From Virgibacillus phasianinus (GTDB lineage Bacteria; Bacillota; Bacilli; Bacillales; Amphibacillaceae), in the NCBI RefSeq assembly GCF_002216775.1, contig NZ_CP022315.1:3224001-3288000 (forward strand): 64,000 nucleotides of DNA, read 5' to 3'. Position numbers and translations under genes: made by a program. Under the pieces are notes generated by a model. It was not told the origin of the DNA and did not search any database. It saw only the letters and a program-made list of their open reading frames with translations. Position 1 is the stretch's first letter; each line of letters starts with the position of its first letter. Of the stretch, positions 41,941 through 51,683 are shown in pieces.

Positions 41941-42451
41941 TCTAGCAGCCCTTCAATTGGGTTAATAATCACTTTTTTCGCATCAACATCAATCTCTTTC
42001 ACCACATCATCAATATAAGGAATTAGAATATCTTTACCCTTTTTGCGATTAATAACCCAGACATCATTTGCTCCAGGGGATAAAATTTCTTTTACCACTC
42101 CCAATTGTTCACCTGTATTCAGAAAAACATCACAATTAATTATTTCATGATAATAATAAGCGCCTTCCTCTAATTCCGTTAATTGGTTTTCCGAGATTTT
42201 TAAATAGCACCCTTTAAAACCTTCAACCTCATTAATCGAATCAAACCCTTTAAAAGATAGTAAATCGAACCCTTTATGGGTGCGGTGACTGGCAACCTCT
42301 AACTTAAGCGGATGCTTGTTTTCTATTACTAGAAATAACGCTTCACCCACGTTGAATCGTTCATCAAAGTCACTTATTCGGTGAACTTTAACTTCCCCCG
42401 TATACCGTGTGTATTTACTATTTTTCCTACATTAAATAGTTTATCTGTCAT
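41937..42451 (-). pseudogene. rimM: Ribosome maturation factor RimM, interrupted by a one-base frameshift
   Basis: 16S rRNA processing factor. The start at 42451 gives MTDKLFNVGKIVNTHGIRG, the expected N-terminus; in the next codons the frame breaks and stops within seven codons. Adding one G to the G5 run (plus-strand C5 at 42395-42399) restores GEVKVHRISDFDERF and joins the long downstream frame GEALFLVIENK to the normal end, giving about 171 aa. The C-terminal PRC-barrel part (DVWVINRKKGKDILIPYI) is intact. Either a sequencing error or a true lesion; an internal GTG at 42350 could start a truncated product. Confidence 0.9.
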
Positions 42452-42463
42452 TTTCATCACCTG

Positions 42464-42853
42464 CTATTCATCAATTCGGACGACCACATCATCTTTTATT
42501 ACAATTGCTATTTCTCCCATAATTTGGTCCCAATGCATTCCAACTTTAACCTCAACAAGAGCCTCAACTTCTTTTTCTGTGATTTCACTGCCAATTTCCA
42601 ACATGTCCAATTGTTCTAATTTAAAATCCGCCAGTTTCATCTTTTCTTTCCGATTTTTAATTTCCTGCTGAAAACGCTCGTAAACATCTTGTTTCGACAA
42701 GCCAGCTTTATTTTGCAGCTTTCTCTGTTCGAATAACAATTGTTGACACTCTTGTTCAAGTCGCATTTTATGATTATTGAAATTTTGTTTTAATTTTTCT
42801 TTATTTTTTTCTGTAATTACTTGTTTTACAAGTACTTTGTTCATTATTTTCAT
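42464..42853 (-). CDS. ylqD: YlqD family protein
   Basis: A 129-aa protein with a long charged coiled-coil in the first two thirds (EKNKEKLKQNFNNHKMRLEQ onward) and a small beta-rich C-terminal part (WDQIMGEIAIVIKDDVVVRI). Conserved at this place between khpA and rimM in Bacilli; function unknown. Confidence 0.85.
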   Translation of the reverse strand: MKIMNKVLVKQVITEKNKEKLKQNFNNHKMRLEQECQQLLFEQRKLQNKAGLSKQDVYERFQQEIKNRKEKMKLADFKLEQLDMLEIGSEITEKEVEALVEVKVGMHWDQIMGEIAIVIKDDVVVRIDE

Positions 42854-42967
42854 CTATACAACACACCCTCTTCAAACGATGGAAAATTATTATGAAAGGT
42901 TAGCAGCGTCAGTACTAGAAATAAAGAGAAAGTAATGCGTAAAAAGGGAAAGGTATGCCCTTTCCCT

Positions 42968-43195
42968 TTACATGATATCCAAATATATACGTTTGTCTGC
43001 GTCCGTCTTTGCTGCATATACAACAGTCCGGATTGCTTTTGCAATGCGTCCATTCTTGCCAATAACCTTTCCAACATCCTCCTGATTCACAGTAAGATGA
43101 TAGATAATTTTTGTATCTTCCTCTGTTTCTGTTACAACAATATCTTCCGGAAAATCGACAAGTGGCGTAACAATGGATTCAATTAGGGCTTTCAT
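42968..43195 (-). CDS. khpA: KH-domain RNA-binding protein KhpA (YlqC)
   Basis: A 75-aa protein consisting of one KH domain; the GxxG loop is seen in VGKVIGKNGRIAKAIRTV near residues 40-57. KhpA pairs with KhpB/Jag in other Firmicutes and affects cell division and mRNA stability. Lies 14 bp after rpsP, as in B. subtilis. Confidence 0.92.
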   Translation of the reverse strand: MKALIESIVTPLVDFPEDIVVTETEEDTKIIYHLTVNQEDVGKVIGKNGRIAKAIRTVVYAAKTDADKRIYLDIM

Positions 43196-43209
43196 GATAT
43201 CACACTACT

Positions 43210-43482
43210 TTACTTTTGATTTTTAGAGTCGTGGAATTTTTTCATGATGCCTTCTTTTGAGAAAAGATTGCGTACTGTATCACTTGGTTTTGCACCGTTT
43301 GTCATCCAGTTTAGCGCTTTTTCCTCATCAATTTTAACTTCAACCGGGTTTACTACCGGGTTATATGTTCCAATTTGTTCGATTTGACGTCCGTCACGAG
43401 GAGAACGTGAATCAGCTACAACGATACGGTAAAATGGATTTCTTTTAGATCCCATACGTTTTAAACGAATTTTAACAGCCAT
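43210..43482 (-). CDS. rpsP: 30S ribosomal protein S16
   Basis: The 90-aa protein has [26 protein letters not shown] at its start and [14 protein letters not shown], typical S16. First gene of rpsP-khpA-ylqD-rimM-trmD-rplS. The upstream 360 bp hold its promoter region and two repeat copies. Confidence 0.97.
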   Translation of the reverse strand: MAVKIRLKRMGSKRNPFYRIVVADSRSPRDGRQIEQIGTYNPVVNPVEVKIDEEKALNWMTNGAKPSDTVRNLFSKEGIMKKFHDSKNQK

Positions 43483-43601
43483 TATCTTGCACCTCCAATA
43501 AAAATGTTTTTCACAAGTTTAGATTCTATCAGATATTTGTTTGTCTGTAAAGTGTTTTTCCATTACATGCGGAAAATATACTTTAAATTTTTCTTTTCTT
43601 G

Positions 43602-43842
43602 TCCAGCTCCAGCGCCCAGCTACTAGCAAATAGTTAGTCCCGATGAATATACGGAAAGTTCACCGTACTTTCACAGTCCTACCTATTTGTACGTCGCTAA
43701 ACGGGCGCTTCCGCTTTTCTTTTCCAGCTCCAGCGCCCAACGACTAGCAAATAGTTAGTCCTGATGAATGTACGGAAAGTTCACCGTACTTTCACAGTCC
43801 TACCTATTTGTACGTCGCTAAACGGGCGCTTCCGCTTTTCTT
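43602..43842. repeat. 121-bp tandem repeat, two copies (AAAAGCGG family)
   Basis: Copy 1 is 43602-43722 and copy 2 is 43723-43842, nearly identical (period 121 bp), each running from TCCAGCTCCAGCGCCC to GGGCGCTTCCGCTTTTCTT. Ends form an imperfect inverted repeat (GCGCCC/GGGCGC), with CAAATAG/CTATTTG inside. The second copy abuts the ffh stop. A relative lies at 6757-6905 in opposite orientation. No coding potential. Confidence 0.9.
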
Positions 43843-43843
43843 G

Positions 43844-45187
43844 TTACATAAATGGAAATTTCATTCCTTTGCCTTTTTTGCCCTTCTGCATGTTGGTCAT
43901 TTGTTTCATCATTTTTTTCATTTCATCAAATTGCTTAAGCAACCGGTTGACTTGCGAAACAGATGTACCAGACCCTGAAGCAATCCGTTTTTTACGGCTT
44001 GCATTCATAATGCTTGGTTCCTGACGCTCTTTTTTGGTCATAGATTGAATGATTGCTTCTACATGAGCAAGTTGTTTCTCATCCAACTGGGCATTCTTTA
44101 AGCCCTTCATTTTTCCAGCGCCAGGGATCATTGCCATTAGATCATCAAGTGGTCCCATGTTTTTGACCTGACCCATTTGCTCTAAAAAGTCATCAAATGT
44201 GAAAGACATCGTCCGCATCTTTTCTTCCAATGCTTTTGCCTGTTTTTCATCCACATTTGTTTGTGCTTTTTCAATTAATGTCAAAACATCGCCCATACCT
44301 AGGATACGAGACGCCATTCTTTCCGGGTGAAAGGCTTCTAATTGATCGAGTTTTTCACCTATCCCAGCAAATTTTATTGGTTTATCTGTTACTGCTTTTA
44401 TAGATAATGCAGCACCGCCACGAGTATCGCCATCAAGCTTAGTAAGTACTACTCCAGTAATATCAAGCTGCTCGTTAAAACTCTCGGCAACGTTCACAGC
44501 ATCCTGACCTGTCATTGCATCGACTACTAAGAAAATCTCATCCGGCTTTACATTCGCTTTTATATCCTGTAATTCATCCATTAAATGATTATCAACATGC
44601 AGGCGACCTGCTGTATCAATAATTACATAATCATTGTGTTCTTCTTTAGCTTGTTCAATTGCTTTTGTTGCAATATCAATCGGTTTCGCTTCTGTCCCCA
44701 TGGAAAAAACGGGCATGTTTAATTGTTCCCCAAGTGTTTCTAATTGCTTAATTGCCGCTGGACGATAAACATCACAAGCGACCAGTAAGGGGGATCGGTT
44801 ATTTTTCTTCCTGAGTAAATTGGCAAGTTTCCCAGTTGTTGTTGTTTTACCTGCACCCTGCAACCCTACCATCATAATCACAGTTGGTGATTTGTCTGCC
44901 ACAGCAATCTTACTTTGTTCACCGCCCATTAGCTCAGACAATTCATCTTTTACTACTTTTATTACTTGCTGACCCGGTGTTAAGCTTTCCATTACCTCTT
45001 GACCGGTTGCTCGTTCTTTAATCCGACTAATTAAATCCTTCACAACTTTAAAGTTAACGTCTGCTTCAAGAAGTGCAAGTCGAACTTCTCTTGTCATTTC
45101 TTTAACATCTTGCTCAGAAACCTTGCCTTTTCCGGTGATTTTTTTAATTGTGTTTTGTAAGCGGTCGGAAAGTCCTTCAAATGCCAT
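43844..45187 (-). CDS. ffh: Signal recognition particle protein Ffh
   Basis: SRP GTPase for membrane-protein targeting. N domain, then G domain with VGLQGAGKTTTTGKLA near residues 106-121, DTAGRLHVD and TKLDGDTRGG, and a Met-rich M domain ending MQKGKKGKGMKFPFM. 447 aa. Starts 13 bp after ylxM. Confidence 0.97.
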   Translation of the reverse strand: MAFEGLSDRLQNTIKKITGKGKVSEQDVKEMTREVRLALLEADVNFKVVKDLISRIKERATGQEVMESLTPGQQVIKVVKDELSELMGGEQSKIAVADKSPTVIMMVGLQGAGKTTTTGKLANLLRKKNNRSPLLVACDVYRPAAIKQLETLGEQLNMPVFSMGTEAKPIDIATKAIEQAKEEHNDYVIIDTAGRLHVDNHLMDELQDIKANVKPDEIFLVVDAMTGQDAVNVAESFNEQLDITGVVLTKLDGDTRGGAALSIKAVTDKPIKFAGIGEKLDQLEAFHPERMASRILGMGDVLTLIEKAQTNVDEKQAKALEEKMRTMSFTFDDFLEQMGQVKNMGPLDDLMAMIPGAGKMKGLKNAQLDEKQLAHVEAIIQSMTKKERQEPSIMNASRKKRIASGSGTSVSQVNRLLKQFDEMKKMMKQMTNMQKGKKGKGMKFPFM

Positions 45188-45200
45188 AGAAGGTGTCCCC

Positions 45201-45530
45201 CTAATCTATTTCTTTTAGTTGATTTAACATGCTTATTACATCTGTTGTTGGTGCACTTTTTTCAAGATCATGCTCAATCTTATCAAGAAGAACTATTCTG
45301 GATTGAAATTTATCATATAAATGGAGCTTCTTCTCATAGGATTCGAGCATTTGTTCTGTTCGTTTAATGTTATCGTAAACAGCTTGTCTTGATACCTCTG
45401 ATAGTTCAGATATTTCACCTAGCGAATAATCTTCTAAGTAATACATTTCCATGTAATTGCGCTGTTTAGGTGTAAGCAGTGCCTGGTAAAAATCAAACAA
45501 GTAATTGATACGTGTGGTTTTATCTAACAT
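45201..45530 (-). CDS. ylxM: YlxM, SRP-associated helix-turn-helix protein
   Basis: A 109-aa sigma-region-4-like helix-turn-helix protein ([38 protein letters not shown]). The family is encoded with ffh and is reported to affect SRP assembly in streptococci. Start at 45530 (MLDKTTR) is favoured, after AAGGGG; a GTG three codons upstream is too close to that site. Confidence 0.9.
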   Translation of the reverse strand: MLDKTTRINYLFDFYQALLTPKQRNYMEMYYLEDYSLGEISELSEVSRQAVYDNIKRTEQMLESYEKKLHLYDKFQSRIVLLDKIEHDLEKSAPTTDVISMLNQLKEID

Positions 45531-45612
45531 TCCAAACACCCCTTGTTAAGTGAAATTCCTTTACGAAGTAATCATAACGAATCCTTCCTTAATCTGTCAA
45601 CAAGGACAGAAA

Positions 45613-46608
45613 TTAAGCATTTTCATCTTCTAGCATATCAGCAAACAAACCAAATACAAAGGCATCTGCGTTAAACTTTTGCAGATCCGTCATTTTTTCA
45701 CCTAGTCCAACGTATTTAACTGGAATTCCCAATTCATTGCGAATAGCTAAGACAATTCCACCCTTAGCAGTTCCATCTAGCTTTGTTAGAATGATTCCGG
45801 AAACGTTGGTAGCTTCTGAAAATATTTTGGCCTGACTCATTGCGTTTTGACCGGTAGTCGCATCGAGAACCAATAGTACTTCATGTGGCGCACCTGGAAT
45901 TTCACGCTCGATTACCCGTTTTACTTTCGCCAGTTCGTTCATCAGGTTTACCTTATTTTGTAACCGGCCGGCTGTGTCACAGATTAGTACATCCGCATCT
46001 CTGGTCTTTGCCGCTTTAATCCCATCAAAGATAACTGCTGCCGGATCACTGCCGGCCCCTTGCTTAACAATGTCAACCCCTGCGCGCTCACCCCATACCT
46101 CAAGTTGTTCAATCGCACCTGCACGGAAGGTATCTCCAGCTGCTAGCATTACTTTTTTGCCTTCCGATTTTAATTGGTAAGCAAGCTTACCTATCGAAGT
46201 TGTTTTACCAGCGCCGTTTACCCCAACAACAAGCAGGACGGTTAAATTGTCCTGCTGAAGATTTAATTTCTCTATCTCTTCATCGTCGTCACCGTAATAA
46301 ATATCCACCAGTTTTTCAGAAATTACTTCTTTCACATCTTGAGTATCTTTAATGTTGCGGCGCTTCACTTCCATTTTTAACTCATCAATCAAATCCATTA
46401 CGGTCATCACACCAACATCGGCAGTAATGAGTACCTCTTCCAATTCCTCAAAAAAATCTTCGTCCACTTTGCGGTATTTCGCAATTAAATCATTGATCTT
46501 ACCTGAGAAGGAATTTCTCGTTTTAGTCATTCCTTCTTTATACTTTGTTGATAGTTCTTCCTCGTCATTTTGCTTAAATTTATTTTTCAATTTATCCATA
46601 AAACCCAT
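45613..46608 (-). CDS. ftsY: Signal recognition particle receptor FtsY
   Basis: SRP receptor GTPase at the membrane. Short charged N-terminus, no long acidic A domain, then the NG domain with VGVNGAGKTTSIGKLA near residues 128-143, DTAGRLQNK and TKLDGTAKGG. 331 aa. Starts 15 bp after smc, with AAAGGAGG. Confidence 0.97.
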   Translation of the reverse strand: MGFMDKLKNKFKQNDEEELSTKYKEGMTKTRNSFSGKINDLIAKYRKVDEDFFEELEEVLITADVGVMTVMDLIDELKMEVKRRNIKDTQDVKEVISEKLVDIYYGDDDEEIEKLNLQQDNLTVLLVVGVNGAGKTTSIGKLAYQLKSEGKKVMLAAGDTFRAGAIEQLEVWGERAGVDIVKQGAGSDPAAVIFDGIKAAKTRDADVLICDTAGRLQNKVNLMNELAKVKRVIEREIPGAPHEVLLVLDATTGQNAMSQAKIFSEATNVSGIILTKLDGTAKGGIVLAIRNELGIPVKYVGLGEKMTDLQKFNADAFVFGLFADMLEDENA

Positions 46609-46623
46609 TCGTAAAAACCTCCT

Positions 46624-49600
46624 TTAAAATTGTACTAATTCTTTTGTATCCTCCAAACGAACAGACACCAGTCTTGAGACACCAGATTCCTGCATCGTCA
46701 CGCCATATAATACATCCGCTTCCTCCATCGTTCCTTTTCGATGTGTGATGACGATAAACTGCGTATCCTCGCTATACATCTTTACATATTGGGCAAACCG
46801 TGTAACATTTGCTTCATCAAGTGCCGCTTCCACCTCATCAAGGACACAGAACGGTACAGGTCTCACTCGTAATATTGCAAATAACAGAGCAATAGCGGTT
46901 AATGCCCGCTCACCACCTGAAAGAAGACCCAAATGCTGAAGTTTTTTGCCTGGTGGCTGAGCTATTATTTCTACCCCTGTTTCCAGCATATCGTTTGGAT
47001 CGGTCAGTTTTAATTCCGCATGACCTCCACCAAATAATTTTTCAAACACGATTGCGAACTCATCCTTAATTTTCGTAAAAGTAGATGAAAAACGCTTTTG
47101 CATCTCTTCATCCATTTCGGCAATAACCGTAAACATTGTTTCCTTAGCATGAACAAGGTCATCTTTTTGATCAGATAAAAATGTGTACCGTTCCATGATT
47201 CGATCATACTCATCAATAGCACCCAAATTAATGGTACCCAAATCTTCAATGGATCGCTTAATTTGCTTGACATGTGATTTCGTTTTATCAAGATTACTTG
47301 TTTTAGGGTATGTTTCTTTCGCCCTTTCGTATGTTAGTGTATATTCTGTTTGTAATCTAGTTAAACGATTCTCAAGCTCGACATCCAGACGATTGGACTT
47401 AACCTCGAGATCTTGAAGGTGTGAAGTGAGAACCTGATGAGATTTGTTTAATTCTTTCAATTCTCTTTCGGCATCCTGGACAAACTGTGTTAGATTGCTG
47501 CGGGCCGTTCGTTTTTCCTGAATGATTGAGGTTAGATTATCTTTGTTAGTTTGATATTCACCTATATCAGCAGATATCTGTGTTTCAGTTACCTCATTTT
47601 CCTTTAAATCAATTAATTCCTGTAATTTGTCCCGATATTCCTCAAACTGCTGGTTTTGTTCGTTAATATCCTCTGTCAATGCTTTTGTTTTACCACGTTG
47701 GTTTTTTACACGCTCTTCTAATTCTGCCAGTAATATTTGATTCTGATGAAAATCATGTTGTGTTTGTTCATTGTTTTCTTTTAACATCTTTTCCTGTTCA
47801 CCCAACTCATCAATCTTTTGGGCGATAATTGATATCTTGTTTTCTATTTGATTTAATTCCTGTGATAAGAATTTTTGACGTTTGGATAGTTCACTTTCTT
47901 CCGCTTCAAACTGCAGTTTATCCTGATCATATAAAGTTAGGTTATTACTCACCGAGGACAGCTTCATGTCAATTTGACTGAATTTTGTTTTAGTCTCCTG
48001 TAAGGATTGCCGGCTATCCACAAGTTCTGCCTGTTTTTGTTCTAAGCCTTGTTCCTTTTGCACGATTGATTCCCTCGAGTTCTGTACCTTTTTCTCAAAC
48101 TGAACTGTTTTTTGTTGAAAGTCCGTAAGTTTTTCGGTGATTTCCTGCAACTCTTGATCACGCGTAAACAAAGACTGGTTTGTTTTTTTGGCCGCTCCGC
48201 CGGACATGGATCCCCCTGGATTGACAACATCACCATCAAGTGTGACAACACGGTATTTGCGCATTACTAGTGACGCAATTTCATTTGCTGCCTTTAATGA
48301 TGTCGCAATTATTACATGACCCATCAAATGTTCAACAGCTTTTTGGTGGACTGCTTCACATTTTATTAGTTTTGATGCGATTCCAATAAATCCTGAATGA
48401 TCTTTCACCTTTGCCAACAGGCTTTCAGACATGAACCTGGATTGGATTGATTTAAGTGGCAAAAATGTTGCTCTGCCATTATTCGTCTTCTTTAACCAGT
48501 TAATTGCTTCACGGGCTACGTAATCTTCATCAACGACAATATGCTGAGCCTGCCCACCTAGGACGGTTTCGATGGCAGTAACATATTTCTTTGGAACATT
48601 TATTAGTTCAATAACCGCGCCGTGAATATGCGATAATTTATTTTCTTCCCGTGCTTTTAACACTGCTTTGACACCATGAAAAAAACCCTGAAAGTCCTCT
48701 TTCATTTCTTCAAGCATTTCTTTTCTAGATTTCATTTTTTCTATGTATTGATATGCCTGATTAAGTTTTATTTGTAACTCATCGTAAACCTTTTTCTCAT
48801 CACCTAGCGCAGCTTTTATTTTCTCTGCCTCTTTTTCATTCGTTTGGAATTGCCTTTCCAGATGGCTAAGTGTTTCTTCCACCGCTTCTTTTTTATTTTC
48901 AAGATTTTCTCTTGCCTGCACAACATCCTTGTTCTTATCTTCCTGTCTGTGCTTTTTAACAAGTAACTGGTTGATTTGTTGTTCAATTGATTGTTGTTCA
49001 TTGCGATTTGCAGCCCGATTGTTCAGATATTCGATATACTCCGTTTTAAGTTCTTCGATTTCGTCTGCAATGGATTCCTTATCCAGTGTAAGTTGTTTTT
49101 TAAGATCGGCTACCTTCGTTTTCACTGCATCACGTTCACGTATTAAGGTGGCTAGTTGTTCTTTTTCTTGTTGAAGTGTCGAAGTTAAATCCTGAATCCG
49201 GCCCTGTGCCTCATTTTTGTCCGTCTCCAAATTTGAACGATTTTCTTCATAATGTTTCATGCGCTCTTGTAAAACATGCTTTCTTCCTTCAAATTGTTCA
49301 AGCTTTTGAGTAGTTTCCAATAAAGAGGTTTGAACCTGTTCAATTTCGTCATCTAACGAGTTGATTTTACTGCGCTCTTCTTCCAAGTTAGCTTCTTTTT
49401 TTTGAATATCAGTTTTCATGGCAAGTTCATTTTCTTTTTCTTTCTCGGATTTTTCAAGCAACTGCTGCCACTGACTGTGTAACTGTTCAATTTCTGTAAC
49501 CATTAATGAAATTTCCTGCTGTTTCAATTCTTCCATTGCCTGATTATATCGCTTGGCTTTTTCTGCCTGTTCCTGCAACGGACCAAGTTGCTGTTCGATT

Positions 49601-50190
49601 TCGTGAACAATATCTTCAACACGATTTAGATTTTCCTGTGTTTCAGCTAATTTGTATTCCGCTTTCTTTTTGCGTTGCTTATATTTCAGGACACCAGCAG
49701 CTTCCTCAAAAATAGTACGTCGTTCTTCAGCTTTCGAACTTAAAATTTCCTCAACTTTTCCTTGACTGATGATGGAGAACGCCTCTCGTCCTAGCCCAGA
49801 ATCCATAAATAAATCAACAATATCTTTTAACCTGCATGATTGTTTATTAATATAAAATTCACTGTCACCTGAACGATACACTCGTCTGGTTATGCTAATT
49901 TCTTCATAATCAAGCGGCACTGCATGATCATTGTTATCGAGTACAAGGCTTACTTCTGCTACATTTAATGCCCTTCTTGAATCACTTCCCTGAAAAATAA
50001 TATCTTCCATTTTAGATCCACGAAGCGACTTAGCAGATTGCTCGCCCAGTACCCATCTTATTGCATCGGTTATATTACTCTTACCGCTCCCATTTGGGCC
50101 TACTACCGCAGTGACACCTGGAACAAAGTCCACCTGTATACGTTCCGCAAATGATTTAAATCCAACACTTTCCAATCGTTTCAAATACAT
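46624..50190 (-). CDS. smc: Chromosome partition protein SMC
   Basis: Condensin ATPase. Walker A VVGPNGSGKSNITDAI near residues 30-45, long coiled coils at about 170-500 and 680-1000, hinge near 510-640 (AVIELINVPKKYVTAIETVLG; GGSMSGGA), and C-terminal LLSGGERALTAIALLFA signature with DEVEAALDEAN Walker B. Start MYLKRLESVGFKSFA (50190) after AGGAGA. About 1,188 aa. Confidence 0.97.
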   Translation of the reverse strand: MYLKRLESVGFKSFAERIQVDFVPGVTAVVGPNGSGKSNITDAIRWVLGEQSAKSLRGSKMEDIIFQGSDSRRALNVAEVSLVLDNNDHAVPLDYEEISITRRVYRSGDSEFYINKQSCRLKDIVDLFMDSGLGREAFSIISQGKVEEILSSKAEERRTIFEEAAGVLKYKQRKKKAEYKLAETQENLNRVEDIVHEIEQQLGPLQEQAEKAKRYNQAMEELKQQEISLMVTEIEQLHSQWQQLLEKSEKEKENELAMKTDIQKKEANLEEERSKINSLDDEIEQVQTSLLETTQKLEQFEGRKHVLQERMKHYEENRSNLETDKNEAQGRIQDLTSTLQQEKEQLATLIRERDAVKTKVADLKKQLTLDKESIADEIEELKTEYIEYLNNRAANRNEQQSIEQQINQLLVKKHRQEDKNKDVVQARENLENKKEAVEETLSHLERQFQTNEKEAEKIKAALGDEKKVYDELQIKLNQAYQYIEKMKSRKEMLEEMKEDFQGFFHGVKAVLKAREENKLSHIHGAVIELINVPKKYVTAIETVLGGQAQHIVVDEDYVAREAINWLKKTNNGRATFLPLKSIQSRFMSESLLAKVKDHSGFIGIASKLIKCEAVHQKAVEHLMGHVIIATSLKAANEIASLVMRKYRVVTLDGDVVNPGGSMSGGAAKKTNQSLFTRDQELQEITEKLTDFQQKTVQFEKKVQNSRESIVQKEQGLEQKQAELVDSRQSLQETKTKFSQIDMKLSSVSNNLTLYDQDKLQFEAEESELSKRQKFLSQELNQIENKISIIAQKIDELGEQEKMLKENNEQTQHDFHQNQILLAELEERVKNQRGKTKALTEDINEQNQQFEEYRDKLQELIDLKENEVTETQISADIGEYQTNKDNLTSIIQEKRTARSNLTQFVQDAERELKELNKSHQVLTSHLQDLEVKSNRLDVELENRLTRLQTEYTLTYERAKETYPKTSNLDKTKSHVKQIKRSIEDLGTINLGAIDEYDRIMERYTFLSDQKDDLVHAKETMFTVIAEMDEEMQKRFSSTFTKIKDEFAIVFEKLFGGGHAELKLTDPNDMLETGVEIIAQPPGKKLQHLGLLSGGERALTAIALLFAILRVRPVPFCVLDEVEAALDEANVTRFAQYVKMYSEDTQFIVITHRKGTMEEADVLYGVTMQESGVSRLVSVRLEDTKELVQF

Positions 50191-50256
50191 AAACATTCTC
50201 CTAAATCAAACCGAGATAATCATAACCGACTATTATCGCTATTAACTAAAATAAAT

Positions 50257-50285
50257 TTGGCATTTTACCGCATTTATTTTATCAT
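50257..50285 (+). promoter_or_regulatory. Sigma-A promoter for yfkK
   Basis: TTGGCA (50257-50262), a 17-bp spacer and TATCAT (50280-50285) on the plus strand, about 100 bp before the yfkK start. Confidence 0.55.
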
Positions 50286-50382
50286 AAACTAAGGAACAAC
50301 TGAAGAGAGGTATAGGCGTAACGGCATACATAAATACTTTTCTTTCCTTTTATTAAACCAAAAGAGATTGTGAGGTGTAAGA

Positions 50383-50607
50383 ATGAATCTTGAACAACCA
50401 TCCAATGAAAATATGAAAGTTATCCTAGATGAATTGGCAGAGCGATTAAAAGTAGCAAATCGAGGTCTGCTCGATCATGAAGACTACGACCTGAAAAAAT
50501 ATGATGAAATAAAATTCATGTATGATATGGTTGTGCAGAAGGGGCAGCTTAGCGCATCAGAAACACAGGCATTTATTGATGAGCTAAAATCTGTTAGAAA
50601 AGCATAA
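50383..50607 (+). CDS. yfkK: YfkK family protein (DUF1128)
   Basis: A 74-aa acidic helical protein of the DUF1128/YfkK family, with LAERLKVANRGLLDHEDYDL and YDEIKFMYDMVVQKGQLSAS. Function unknown. GAGGTG precedes the ATG. It is the only plus-strand gene in the window, placed between smc and rnc, which are neighbours in B. subtilis, where yfkK is elsewhere. A shared terminator with rnc follows. Confidence 0.85.
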   Translation: MNLEQPSNENMKVILDELAERLKVANRGLLDHEDYDLKKYDEIKFMYDMVVQKGQLSASETQAFIDELKSVRKA

Positions 50608-50610
50608 TTA

Positions 50611-50650
50611 AAGAAAAGGCTGTATTTCATTTGAAGTACAGCCTTTCCTG
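50611..50650. terminator. Bidirectional terminator between yfkK and rnc
   Basis: Perfect 10-bp stem AAAGGCTGTA/TACAGCCTTT with A and T tracts on either side, between convergent yfkK and rnc. Confidence 0.88.
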
Positions 50651-50655
50651 GTTAT

Positions 50656-51339
50656 TTATCCGCTAAATGTATCCAAAGCATGTTTCGCTGCACGTTGCTC
50701 GGATTCTTTTTTTGTCCGCCCGGTTCCTGAACCAGCTTTTTGATTCTTAACATAGACCTCTGTGACAAATTCCTTACTGTGCGATGGGCCTTTTTCGTCC
50801 ACTATTTTATATTCGATGTGCTGATTTTTATACTGTTGCACCAATTCCTGCAACTGACTCTTGTAATCCATCGCATGCGAAAAAGCACCGGTACTAATTT
50901 TTGGGAACACAAAATCTTCCAGAAATTGAATAGCTACTTCATAACCTTGATCCAGATATAACGCGCCTAGGAATGATTCAAATATATCAGCTAATAAGGC
51001 AGGGCGATCTCGTCCACCTGTTTGTTCTTCACCGCGTCCCAGTAAAATTTGATCGCCAAATTCCAGATTGCGCGAAAAGTTTTCCAGAGAGGCCTCACAT
51101 ACGATTGCAGCACGTAACTTGGTCATTTCCCCTTCAGGCATTTCCTTGTTATTCCGATACAAATATTGAGATACCCCTAGTTCTAATACTGCGTCACCCA
51201 AAAATTCCAATCGTTCATAATCCAAAAATAAACTTCCCTGATGCTCATTCACATACGATGAATGTGTAAATGCCTGTTTTAATATGCCATGGTCTTTAAA
51301 AGTAATATTAAGTTTCTCTTCAAGTTGTTTAACATTCAT
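50656..51339 (-). CDS. rnc: Ribonuclease III
   Basis: Double-strand-specific endoribonuclease. Catalytic signature [14 protein letters not shown] near residues 42-55 and a second acidic site [15 protein letters not shown] near 114-128, then a dsRNA-binding domain with [13 protein letters not shown]. The ATG at 51339 has AGGTGG upstream. 227 aa. Confidence 0.95.
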   Translation of the reverse strand: MNVKQLEEKLNITFKDHGILKQAFTHSSYVNEHQGSLFLDYERLEFLGDAVLELGVSQYLYRNNKEMPEGEMTKLRAAIVCEASLENFSRNLEFGDQILLGRGEEQTGGRDRPALLADIFESFLGALYLDQGYEVAIQFLEDFVFPKISTGAFSHAMDYKSQLQELVQQYKNQHIEYKIVDEKGPSHSKEFVTEVYVKNQKAGSGTGRTKKESEQRAAKHALDTFSG

Positions 51340-51368
51340 GTTATGCCACCTGCTTCTGTTCAATATAC

Positions 51369-51397
51369 GGAAAGTCTCGCTTCAGGCGAGACTTTCC
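51369..51397 (-). other. 12-bp hairpin between acpP and rnc without T tail
   Basis: Perfect stem GGAAAGTCTCGC/GCGAGACTTTCC with five-base loop. The minus strand reads GTATATTG after it, so no T tract follows; CTTTTTT lies before it instead. It could protect the acpP mRNA 3' end or act as a processing site rather than terminate. Confidence 0.5.
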
Positions 51398-51408
51398 AAA
51401 AAAGTTTA

Positions 51409-51645
51409 TTAGGACTTTATACTGTTTATGTAGTTAACAGCATCACCAACTGTATTAATCTTTTCAGCTTCTTCATCAGCAATCTCCATATCGAACTCAT
51501 CTTCCAGTTCCATAACGAGCTCAACTACATCAAGTGAATCAGCATCTAAATCGTCCTTAAAAGAAGCTTCCATTGTAACTTTGGATTCTTCTACCTCTAA
51601 ACGTTCAACGATAAGTTCTTTTACACGGTCAAATACGTCTGCCAC
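51409..51645 (-). CDS. acpP: Acyl carrier protein
   Basis: Carries fatty-acid intermediates. The 78-aa acidic protein has the phosphopantetheine site Ser in [20 protein letters not shown] near residue 36. Between fabG and rnc as in B. subtilis. Confidence 0.97.
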   Translation of the reverse strand: MADVFDRVKELIVERLEVEESKVTMEASFKDDLDADSLDVVELVMELEDEFDMEIADEEAEKINTVGDAVNYINSIKS

Positions 51646-51683
51646 AGTACTTCACCTCCCTTCAAAGTGCTAGTAAATTCATG

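Noticed and set aside
43602-43842. CRISPR-like repeat pair
   Set aside because: The two units are adjacent 121-bp copies without unique spacers.
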